The position numbers and the translations under genes are program-made. The notes under the pieces were generated by a model, which made no database searches, was not told the origin of the DNA, and saw only the letters and a list, made by a program, of their open reading frames with translations. From JBAZOB01 sp041648895 (GTDB taxonomy: Bacteria; Patescibacteriota; JAHJAL01), in assembly GCA_041648895.1 (NCBI GenBank), contig JBAZOB010000013.1:1-31072 (forward strand): a DNA stretch of 31,072 nt, given 5' to 3'. Shown here in pieces: positions 24,486 to 31,072 of the stretch. Numbering within the stretch: position 1 is the stretch's first letter; every line of letters begins with the position of its first letter.

Positions 24486-25685
24486 ATGGTTATAAGTATA
24501 AAAAAAATTGGTTATATATTACTGCTTTTTTTATTTTTTGTGGCGCCGGTTCGGGCGGTTACAGTCAATGAACTTCGTAGTCAGCAAGAAGAAATAAAAA
24601 AACAGATCAATGATCTTAATGCTTTAGTGGAGCAAAAAAAGAGCGACGCGGTTAATTTGGAAAACCAGCTGGCGATTTTTGATGCGAAAATTTCGCAATT
24701 GGAATTACAAATCATGCAGACACAGTTGGAAATTGATGAGTTACAGGTGCAAATTGACGACCTAACCAATGAGATTTCTTTGAAGCAGAGGATGCTGGAG
24801 TATCAAAAAGGTATTTTGGATGAAAGTTTGCAGATTTTATACGAGCGCCGTGAGCAGAATTTGGTGATGATTTTACTTAGTGCCAATAGCTTTTCCGACT
24901 TTGTCGATCAAGTGACCTATATTGAAACGGTGAAAGATCAAGTGCGACAGACTATTATTGAGATCAATAAGATTAAAACTAGTCTGGAGGCTCAAAGAGG
25001 TGAATTAAATAATGACAAATCAGATTTGGAAAATTTGCGTGGGCGACAGCAAGAAGAACAGGGTGCTTTGCAAAATCAGAAGGATTCAAAACAACAGCTT
25101 TTAGATCAAACGAAGGGTGAGGAAGAAGAATTTCAAAAACAGCTGGAAGCGGCTATGGCGGAGGAACAGCAGGTTGAGGCGGATATTGATCAGATGATTG
25201 AGGAAGCCCGACGTAAGTTGATGGAGCAGTATCCGGATTTAGATGTGACTGGTGAGGGTTTTAATTATCCCTTAGCCGGAGCGAATCGGGTGGGGGTAAT
25301 TGGTGGGGACTATATGGATCCATACTATGGTTTTGGTTTTCCGCATACGGGAGTTGATTTGGCGGCCGCTCAAGGGACTCCGGTCTACGCGGCGGCAGGG
25401 GGAGTGGTAATTGTGGCTCATGATTCTGGTGGTAGTGGTTTGAGTTACATTGCTATTCAGCATTCCAATGGGTATTTAACAAAATATTTGCATATGAGCG
25501 AAATCTTTGTGGCGACTGGACAATATGTGGTGATGGGGGAGGCAATTGGTTTATCGGGAGGGGCACCTGGCACACGAGGAGCTGGTTACTTTACCACTGG
25601 GCCGCACCTTCATTTTGAAATCAATGATGCCAATGGGTATTCAGTAAATCCGCATAATTTTTTGTATATTGAACTACCATATTAG
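24486..25685 (+). CDS. Coiled-coil M23 peptidase (EnvC/PcsB-like FtsEX effector)
   Basis: The 399-residue protein has a signal peptide (about 1-24, KKIGYILLLFLFFVAPVRA). A long coiled coil at about 28-250 (RSQQEEIKKQINDLNALVEQKK, and LELQIMQTQLEIDELQVQIDDL) follows. The C-terminal M23/LytM domain runs from about 260. Its zinc-binding residues are all present: H287 and D291 (HTGVDLAA) and H376 in HLHFE, with catalytic H374 and a histidine in YLHMSEI. Unlike EnvC, which lacks zinc ligands and only activates amidases, this domain should cleave peptidoglycan cross-bridges itself. In the Gram-positive FtsEX systems a coiled-coil hydrolase (PcsB) plays this role. The neighbouring ftsEX genes support the assignment. 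Confidence 0.92.
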   Translation: MVISIKKIGYILLLFLFFVAPVRAVTVNELRSQQEEIKKQINDLNALVEQKKSDAVNLENQLAIFDAKISQLELQIMQTQLEIDELQVQIDDLTNEISLKQRMLEYQKGILDESLQILYERREQNLVMILLSANSFSDFVDQVTYIETVKDQVRQTIIEINKIKTSLEAQRGELNNDKSDLENLRGRQQEEQGALQNQKDSKQQLLDQTKGEEEEFQKQLEAAMAEEQQVEADIDQMIEEARRKLMEQYPDLDVTGEGFNYPLAGANRVGVIGGDYMDPYYGFGFPHTGVDLAAAQGTPVYAAAGGVVIVAHDSGGSGLSYIAIQHSNGYLTKYLHMSEIFVATGQYVVMGEAIGLSGGAPGTRGAGYFTTGPHLHFEINDANGYSVNPHNFLYIELPY

Positions 25686-25727
25686 GCTTGGATAATTGTT
25701 AATGCTATTTATTTGTTGTAAAGTATA

Positions 25728-25750
25728 GGCAGATGTTTTATCTGTTTTTT
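25728..25750 (+). terminator. Terminator after the division operon
   Basis: CAGAT (25730-25734) pairs with ATCTG (25740-25744), extendable by G-U pairs, around GTTTT. T6 follows (25745-25750). The stem is short, so read-through into the next gene is possible. Confidence 0.5.
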
Positions 25751-25763
25751 AGAAAAGATCATT

Positions 25764-26021
25764 ATGAGAAATAACAATGAAGTAATCGGTAATAAGCTAG
25801 CACATGAATCTGCTGATAATAATAGTTCTATGTTACAAAGATTAATTGATTATTATTGGTGTAAAATGAATGAGTTGTTGAAAGACAAATACTTTAATGA
25901 TAATGATAGGATGGAAAAGGCGAATAAATTGATCGATGAAATGAGAACACAGCGCATGACCTTTGATGAAATTGTTCAAAAATATGATTTAAAAGAAATA
26001 AAAGTTGATAAAAAAGAATAA
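25764..26021 (+). CDS. Small polar protein, unrecognised
   Basis: The 85-residue protein has a disordered Asn-rich start (MRNNNEVIGNK). Two helices follow (SSMLQRLIDYYWCKMNELLKDKYFNDNDRMEKANKLIDEMRTQ and MTFDEIVQKYDLKEIK). There is no signal peptide or membrane segment. I do not recognise a family. The C-terminal MTFDEIVQKYDL looks like a short helix-turn unit, but no DNA-binding motif is clear. Its 3' end overlaps the likely TTG start of the TrhP-like gene by 17 bases, suggesting translational coupling with that enzyme. Confidence 0.6.
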   Translation: MRNNNEVIGNKLAHESADNNSSMLQRLIDYYWCKMNELLKDKYFNDNDRMEKANKLIDEMRTQRMTFDEIVQKYDLKEIKVDKKE

Positions 26022-27249
26022 TAAATATAATAAGAAACCGGAATTACTCGCGCCGGCGGGAGATTTGGAAAAACTAAAAATAGCTTTTCAATATGGTGCC
26101 GATGCGGTGTATGCTGGGGTGCCCGAATTTGGGATGCGAGTGCGCCAGATTGGTTTCGATCTATCCTCATTAAAAGAAGGCATTGATTATGCCCATTCGA
26201 TTAATAAAAAAGTCTATATAACGGTTAATATTTTTGCTCATAATCAGGATTTGGATAGATTACCTGATTTTTTATTAGCACTAACCAAAATAAAACCAGA
26301 TGCTTTGATTGTGGCTGATCCTGGTGTATTAGGAATTATTAATGATTTAAAAATTAATATTCCTTTGCACATTAGCACTCAGGCCAATGTCACAAACTGG
26401 CGGGCAGCAGAATATTGGTTTGATCAAGGATACGAGCGAATTATTTTGGCGCGAGAGATGTTTTGGCAAGATATTGCAGCTATACACAAGAAGTTGCCAG
26501 TAATTCCTTTGGAGATATTTGTCCATGGTGCTTTGTGCATGTCTTATTCTGGTCGGTGTAATATCAGTAATTATCTAACTGGGCGCGATGCCAATAAGGG
26601 CGATTGTGCTCACTGTTGTCGCTGGGAATACGATGTTTTTCTTGAGGAGAGACTGCGGCCGGGTGAGTTGATGAAAGTGGAGCAGGATGAGAGAGGAAGT
26701 TATTTTTTTAATTCTAAAGATCTATGTTTGATCGGTGAGATGGATAAAGTGCTTGAATCGGGAGCGATGAGTTTAAAAATTGAGGGCCGTAATAAAAGCA
26801 TCTATTATATCGCGACGGTAGTACGGGCTTACCGACAGGCGATTGATTTGGCGTCTGCCAATATGGATAAATATCAGCTTGAAAAAAATAGCTTATTGAC
26901 TGAGCTATTGGCTATCGATACCAGAGGCTATACCACTGGATTTTTTGGGGGAGAAAATGCCAATATTGCCAAGAAAGATGGTTTGGAGAAAGAAGGCCAG
27001 AAAAAATTTGTTGGTTTGGTGGTGGGCCGAGATGGCGATTTTTTACAAATTCAAGCTCGTAATCAGATCAAGCTAAGTGATAGTCTGGAAATTATGTCAC
27101 CACAAAATGTTAATGTTTTCAAAATCGAAGCTTTTCTTAATGATAATCGGCAAGATATGGGTGAAGTGGTTAACACTAATACTGTTTTTTATGCTAAATC
27201 AGATGTAGATGCACCAGTTAATTCGTTTGTGCGAAGAATTTGTAATTGA
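26005..27249 (+). CDS. trhP: Peptidase U32 family protein, TrhP (YegQ)-like tRNA U34 hydroxylase
   Basis: The 414-residue protein matches the YegQ/TrhP form of the U32 family: KPELLAPAGDLEKLKIAFQYGADAVYAG at the start, LRVR-type FGMRVRQIGF, STQANVTNW, IFVHGALCMSYSGRCNISNYLTGRDANKGDCAHCCRWEY (a conserved cysteine-rich motif), RPGELMKVEQDERGSYFFNSKDL, and MSLKIEGRNKSIYY. TrhP uses prephenate to form 5-hydroxyuridine at the wobble position of certain tRNAs. The only in-frame start before the conserved KPELLAPAGD is TTG 26005, so I accept it, though it lacks a Shine-Dalgarno site. It overlaps the preceding small gene. Together with Elp3 and the Trm9-like enzyme it gives three proteins acting on tRNA U34 in this window. 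Confidence 0.82.
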   Translation: MIKKNNKYNKKPELLAPAGDLEKLKIAFQYGADAVYAGVPEFGMRVRQIGFDLSSLKEGIDYAHSINKKVYITVNIFAHNQDLDRLPDFLLALTKIKPDALIVADPGVLGIINDLKINIPLHISTQANVTNWRAAEYWFDQGYERIILAREMFWQDIAAIHKKLPVIPLEIFVHGALCMSYSGRCNISNYLTGRDANKGDCAHCCRWEYDVFLEERLRPGELMKVEQDERGSYFFNSKDLCLIGEMDKVLESGAMSLKIEGRNKSIYYIATVVRAYRQAIDLASANMDKYQLEKNSLLTELLAIDTRGYTTGFFGGENANIAKKDGLEKEGQKKFVGLVVGRDGDFLQIQARNQIKLSDSLEIMSPQNVNVFKIEAFLNDNRQDMGEVVNTNTVFYAKSDVDAPVNSFVRRICN

Positions 27250-27258
27250 TTCAGTCAT

Positions 27259-27287
27259 TTAACAATTTATGATAAATAGGCTAAAAT
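27259..27287 (+). promoter_or_regulatory. Sigma70-type promoter for the slipin gene
   Basis: TTAACA (27259-27264) is 17 bases from TAAAAT (27282-27287), each one mismatch from consensus. The transcript would start near 27294, with GGAG (27312-27315) six bases before ATG 27322. It may drive slipin, gap, pgk and tig, since no strong terminator is seen between them. Confidence 0.65.
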
Positions 27288-27321
27288 GTAGTTAGTTATT
27301 CAATAATATTTGGAGTAATAA

Positions 27322-28098
27322 ATGGAGTTTATTATCGCGTTGTTGGGAGTAAGTTTTCCGGTAGTAATAATAATATTTTTCATTATTTTGTCGGCGATTA
27401 AACAAGTAAATGAGTATGAAAAAGGAGTAAAATTTTCTTTTGGTAAATACAGCGGGTTAATGGATTCTGGCTGGCGTTTGGTAATTCCGATTTTCCAGAC
27501 CTGGAAGAAAGTGGATATGAGGACTCGGGTGGTGGACGTGCCGGAACAAGAGACTTTGACCAAGGACAATATTGCTGTCAAAATCAGCGCGGTAATTTAT
27601 TATAAAGTGATAGCAGCGGAAAGGGCAATTATTGCAGTTGAGGATTATAATTATGCCATCTACCAACTGGCTCAAACTACGATGAGGAATATTGTGGGTG
27701 AAGTGGAAATGGACGAATTATTGTCAAAAAGGGATCAAATATCGGCGCGCATAAAAGATATTGTTGATAAAACTACTGATTCTTGGGGCGTGGAGGTGGA
27801 AAATGTGGCTTTGAAAGATGTAATATTGCCGGAAAATATGATCAGAACTATTGCTAAACAGGCTGAATCTGAACGGGAAAAAAGATCAACCATCATCAAG
27901 GCTGAAGGTGAAAAACAGGCGGCTGACAATCTAGTAGAAGCGGCCAGGAAGCTTAGTGCGGCTCCGGGGGCGCTACATTTGAGAACTCTCAGTACGATCA
28001 ATGACGTTAGTAGTGATCAGTCGAATACTATTATTTTTGCTATTCCGATAGAGATAATGAAGGCATTTGACACGTATAATAATAAAAATGCTAAATAA
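27322..28098 (+). CDS. SPFH/slipin (stomatin-like) membrane protein
   Basis: The 258-residue protein has an N-terminal membrane helix (about 5-27, IALLGVSFPVVIIIFFIILSAI), then the SPFH (band 7) domain: VNEYEKGVKFSFGKYSGLMDSGWRLVIP, VDMRTRVVDVPEQETLTKDNIAVKISAVIYY, and AIYQLAQTTMRNIVGEVEMDELLSKRDQI. The C-terminal part has the coiled-coil QAESEREKRSTIIKAEGEKQAADNLVEAA. Slipins form large membrane-associated rings or cages and often pair with an NfeD-like serine protease. No NfeD gene is adjacent here. A promoter and GGAG site precede the ATG. Confidence 0.92.
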   Translation: MEFIIALLGVSFPVVIIIFFIILSAIKQVNEYEKGVKFSFGKYSGLMDSGWRLVIPIFQTWKKVDMRTRVVDVPEQETLTKDNIAVKISAVIYYKVIAAERAIIAVEDYNYAIYQLAQTTMRNIVGEVEMDELLSKRDQISARIKDIVDKTTDSWGVEVENVALKDVILPENMIRTIAKQAESEREKRSTIIKAEGEKQAADNLVEAARKLSAAPGALHLRTLSTINDVSSDQSNTIIFAIPIEIMKAFDTYNNKNAK

Positions 28099-28143
28099 AT
28101 ATTGAAGGATAATGTTTATCTAATAGGTTACAAAGGAGAAAAT

Positions 28144-29166
28144 ATGAAAGTTGCAATCAACGGTTTTGGTCGGATTGGCCGGCAGGTTTTTCGAGCAGCG
28201 GTGAACAATGGTTGGCACAAAAATATTGTGGCGGTAAATGATTTGACAGATGTAGCCACGCTGGCTCATTTATTTAAATATGATTCGGTGTACAAGGGTT
28301 TTGACGGTAAAATTTCATATGAGAAGGGTGATGATCAATTTGCCGGGTATTTAGTGGTCAATGACCATAAACTTGGTGTTTTGGCAGATAAAGAGCCTTC
28401 AAATCTACCCTGGAAGAAGTTGGGGGTTGATGTGGTGATTGAATCAACCGGTTTTTTTGTTTCCCGGGAAGGGGCGAGTAAACATTTAGAGGCGGGGGCA
28501 AAACGAGTCGTAATATCGGCGCCGGCCAAAGGTGGCGATGTGGAAACTTTTGTAATTGGTGTCAATGACGAAGATTTAAAAGATCAGGACATTATTTCCA
28601 ACGCGTCATGCACAACCAATTGCATTGCGCCGGTGGCTAAAATTATTAATGATAATTTTGGTATTGAAAAGGCGATGATGACTACGGTTCACGCTTATAC
28701 CGCCGACCAAAGATTGGTTGACGCCCCGCACAAGGATTTACGACGAGGACGGGCGGCGGCGGTGAATATTATCCCCACGACAACTGGGGCAGCGATTGCC
28801 ACCGCTGAGACCATTCCGTCTCTAAAAGGAAAATTTGATGGCATGGCGATTCGTGTGCCAGTGGTGTGCGGCTCGCTATCTGATTTTACTTTTGTATTAA
28901 AAAAATCAACTACGGTCGAGGAAGTTAATGAAATAATCGAGAAAGCGGCCAAAGGTGATTATAAAGGGATTATTCAAGCCACACATGAACCATTGGTTTC
29001 GACAGATATTATTGGTAATGAACATTCTTCCATTGTTAATCTTGACTTAACTAATATTGTGGATGGCAATTTATTGAAAGTGGTGGCATGGTATGACAAT
29101 GAATGGGGGTATAGTAATCGCTTGTTTGAATTGGTGAGAAATATGGAGGTCATGTATGGAAATTAG
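28144..29166 (+). CDS. gap: Glyceraldehyde-3-phosphate dehydrogenase
   Basis: The start is ATG 28144, with AAAGGAG at 28132-28138 five bases upstream; the in-frame TTG at 28102 adds 14 residues without homology. The 340-residue enzyme begins with the NAD-binding motif KVAINGFGRIGRQ, and has VAVNDLTD after the second strand, the catalytic Cys156 in SNASCTTNC, HAYTADQRLVDAPHKDLRRGRAAAVNIIPTTTGAA, and the terminal AWYDNEWGYSNRL. It converts glyceraldehyde-3-phosphate to 1,3-bisphosphoglycerate in glycolysis. The VNDLTD sequence suggests NAD use. It overlaps pgk by 11 bases, giving a two-step glycolytic operon. Confidence 0.96.
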   Translation: MKVAINGFGRIGRQVFRAAVNNGWHKNIVAVNDLTDVATLAHLFKYDSVYKGFDGKISYEKGDDQFAGYLVVNDHKLGVLADKEPSNLPWKKLGVDVVIESTGFFVSREGASKHLEAGAKRVVISAPAKGGDVETFVIGVNDEDLKDQDIISNASCTTNCIAPVAKIINDNFGIEKAMMTTVHAYTADQRLVDAPHKDLRRGRAAAVNIIPTTTGAAIATAETIPSLKGKFDGMAIRVPVVCGSLSDFTFVLKKSTTVEEVNEIIEKAAKGDYKGIIQATHEPLVSTDIIGNEHSSIVNLDLTNIVDGNLLKVVAWYDNEWGYSNRLFELVRNMEVMYGN

Positions 29167-30373
29167 ATCAGTAAATGAAGCTGATTTAAAAAATAAAAAT
29201 GTAATGGTGCGAGTTGATTACAATGTGCCCATGGAAGGACGGGTAGTATTGGATAACACCAGAATTTTGGAAAGTGTACCTAATATTAAATATATTTTGG
29301 AAAGTGGGGCCAAAAAAGTGATTTTAGTTAGTCATTTAGGTCGTCCGGTTGGTAGTGTGGTGGACGATTTACGACTTAAGCCGATAGTATCAGAACTGGA
29401 GTCGTTGTTGGGCGAAGAAGTAGATTATTTTGACGTTGATGTCAATACAGTAACGCGAGAAATGCTGAATTTATCGGGCAAGCGGGTGGTTTGTTTGGAA
29501 AACATTCGTTTTGATCAGCGGGAAGAAGAGGGTAGTGAAGAGTTGGCGCAATTATTGGCTAAATTAGCTGATGTTTATGTATTAGACGCTTTTTCGGTGG
29601 CTCATCGTGAACACGCGAGTGTAACTAAAATGGCGAAATATCTTGAATCTTATGGGGGGCTGAATTTAATTAATGAATATGAAGGGATATCGAGGTTTTT
29701 GAATAATATTAAAAAACCTTTTTGGGGATTTTTTGGTGGTATTAAATTGGAAGATAAAATGCCGGTTATACAGGCTTTGGCGGATAAATTGGACGGTATT
29801 GTGTTTGGATCGAGTATCGCTTTAGCATTTTTAAATAGATTCGGTTTCGGAGTGGGGGATTCGATTTTGGCCAATAATAGTGATAAATCAGTTAATGAAT
29901 TTTTGGATTTTTTAGCCAAGAAAAGTATTAAAGTGGTTTTTCCTGATGATTTAGTAATAGGTGACGCGGTTAGTGCTAAGAAAACTAAGGTTTTTGATAT
30001 CGATTTTAACAAGATTATTCAAAAAGAAATGCCTCATTCTTTTGTGGTTTGTGAAGAACAAGAGGCAATTTTCGATATTGGTGAGAAATCAATCGTCAAA
30101 TTTAACTCAATTACCAATATGGCTGGTTCAATATTTTGGAATGGACCTTTTGGTTTTGTGGAAAAAGATGATTTTAAACGAGGCAGTGAAGCAATAGCCA
30201 TTATGATTGCTAATTCTCCAGCTTACACGCTAGTTGGCGGTGGTGATACGGTAGCTTTGTTGGCCAATATGGATATGAAGGATAAGTATAACTATGTTTC
30301 AACGAGTGGAGGAGCGATGATGACATATATTGCCAAAGGAACTTTACCTGGTTTAGAGATATTGAATAAATAA
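29156..30373 (+). CDS. pgk: Phosphoglycerate kinase
   Basis: The 405-residue protein has the usual PGK motifs: VRVDYNVP, DNTRILESVPNIKYI, SHLGRP, CLENIRF, DAFSVAHREHAS, GGIKLEDKMPV, WNGPFGFVE, LVGGGDTVAL and STSGGAMMTYIAKGTLPG. It transfers phosphate from 1,3-bisphosphoglycerate to ADP. The substrate-binding arginines and the C-terminal nucleotide motifs are in place, but some positions differ from the common forms: GGIK for GGAK, DAFSVAH for DAFGTAH, and STSGG for STGGG. GGAGGT at 29145-29150 is five bases before the ATG, inside the end of gap. tig begins 18 bases downstream. Confidence 0.95.
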   Translation: MEIRSVNEADLKNKNVMVRVDYNVPMEGRVVLDNTRILESVPNIKYILESGAKKVILVSHLGRPVGSVVDDLRLKPIVSELESLLGEEVDYFDVDVNTVTREMLNLSGKRVVCLENIRFDQREEEGSEELAQLLAKLADVYVLDAFSVAHREHASVTKMAKYLESYGGLNLINEYEGISRFLNNIKKPFWGFFGGIKLEDKMPVIQALADKLDGIVFGSSIALAFLNRFGFGVGDSILANNSDKSVNEFLDFLAKKSIKVVFPDDLVIGDAVSAKKTKVFDIDFNKIIQKEMPHSFVVCEEQEAIFDIGEKSIVKFNSITNMAGSIFWNGPFGFVEKDDFKRGSEAIAIMIANSPAYTLVGGGDTVALLANMDMKDKYNYVSTSGGAMMTYIAKGTLPGLEILNK

Positions 30374-30391
30374 TTATTTAAGGAGATTGTT

Positions 30392-31072
30392 TTGGTAAAA
30401 AATGAAGATAATGTGCAAGTAAATATATTGCCTGGTAGCAAAGTAGTTTTTTCAATTAAGGTTTTACCAGACGAAATGCATAAGATAAGTCTAAGAGCTC
30501 TAAAAAAGCTGGGGCAGGATTTGGCATTGGGTGGTTTTCGTAAAGGAAAAGCACCAATTGAGATTTTAAAAGATCAGGTTGATAAAGACAAATGGCTTTT
30601 AGAAGCGGTTGATTTGGCAGTAACTGAGAAATATTACGATGCCGTTATGCTGTACAAAGATAAATATGTGACGATTACTTCTCCTAAAATAGATTTTGAA
30701 GGTAAGCTTGAGCATGATTCAATGGAAAAGGGTTTTATCTTTAAGGCGGAAGTTGATGTATATCCAGAAGTTGAATTGCCTGATTACGAGAAAATTAAGA
30801 TTGACCGTTTGGATTCTGCTATTTCTGATGAGGAGATACAAAAAGCGGTAACAGAAATTAGAAACAAGCGGTCAACTTTAGCCGATACTCTAGAAGGGCA
30901 TGAAGCACAGACGGGTGAGTGGCTGGATATTGATTTTGATGTTTTTGTTGATGGCCAAGAAATAAAAGAAGCTGGTGCAAAACATTTCCCTTTAGTTATT
31001 GGTAATAATACCTTGATTCCTGGCTTTGAAGAAGAGTTACTTGGTTTGAAGAAGGGCGCCAATAAGACTTTT
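30392..31072 (+). CDS. tig: Trigger factor, 3' end outside window
   Basis: The frame is open from TTG 30392 to the end of the window. AAGGAG at 30380-30385 is six bases upstream, which supports the TTG start; the first in-frame ATG is at residue 29, inside the ribosome-binding domain. The 227 visible residues contain the ribosome-docking loop GFRKGKAP (residues 48-55) in the N-terminal domain. A PPIase-like domain begins near 150, with GEWLDIDFDVFVDGQEI and LVIGNNTLIPGFEEELLGLKKG. Trigger factor binds near the ribosome exit tunnel and shields nascent chains. It follows pgk after 18 bases and probably shares its transcript. Confidence 0.93.
   Translation, partial: MVKNEDNVQVNILPGSKVVFSIKVLPDEMHKISLRALKKLGQDLALGGFRKGKAPIEILKDQVDKDKWLLEAVDLAVTEKYYDAVMLYKDKYVTITSPKIDFEGKLEHDSMEKGFIFKAEVDVYPEVELPDYEKIKIDRLDSAISDEEIQKAVTEIRNKRSTLADTLEGHEAQTGEWLDIDFDVFVDGQEIKEAGAKHFPLVIGNNTLIPGFEEELLGLKKGANKTF

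Overview
The window looks like a stretch of a small, AT-rich bacterial genome of the Patescibacteria/CPR type (inference). The reasons are short leaders with few Shine-Dalgarno sites, a bacterial Elp3, many lineage-specific proteins without recognisable domains, and GC-rich palindromic elements inserted in frame into conserved genes. The genetic code appears standard, because prfB carries the usual in-frame UGA autoregulatory frameshift. This argues against the CPR groups that read UGA as glycine.

Layout. 0-7.2 kb: the tail of a DUF192 gene converges on a Trm9/ALKBH8-like methyltransferase, and both coding ends lie inside one bidirectional terminator. The methyltransferase is divergent from elp3, so the two presumed steps of wobble-uridine cm5U/mcm5U formation sit back to back. 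A one-TM protein, RNase HI and a RecB-like helicase-nuclease fusion follow. 7.2-10.8 kb: a small coiled-coil protein, a small helical protein and an 890-residue membrane-anchored protein with a His-rich segment and eight LPDLxxGxI repeats at its C-terminus. 10.8-13.1 kb: a structured leader and two secreted proteins with visibly higher G+C, strong Shine-Dalgarno sites and their own terminator; this block looks acquired. 13.2-17.9 kb: a block of unrecognised cytoplasmic proteins plus an ankyrin-repeat protein, with well-formed promoters and terminators. 18.0-21.3 kb: a seven-module DUF11-like surface protein ending in an LPXTG-type signal, converging on a small helical protein across a shared terminator. 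21.7-25.7 kb: prfB-ftsE-ftsX-M23 peptidase, a cell-division/peptidoglycan operon. 25.7-31.1 kb: a small protein, TrhP-like U32 protein, slipin, gap, pgk and the start of tig.

Themes. Three proteins bear on tRNA U34 (Elp3, Trm9-like, TrhP-like). At least five in-ORF palindromes and one intergenic copy share a GTAG/GTTG-plus-hairpin design, and three of them lie in one helicase gene. No stretch over 300 bases lacks a gene; the longest gaps (10835-11067 and 21565-21796) hold the structured leader and the prfB promoter. I saw no rRNA, tRNA, CRISPR array, transposase or integrase. All calls come from reading the sequence, without database searches.
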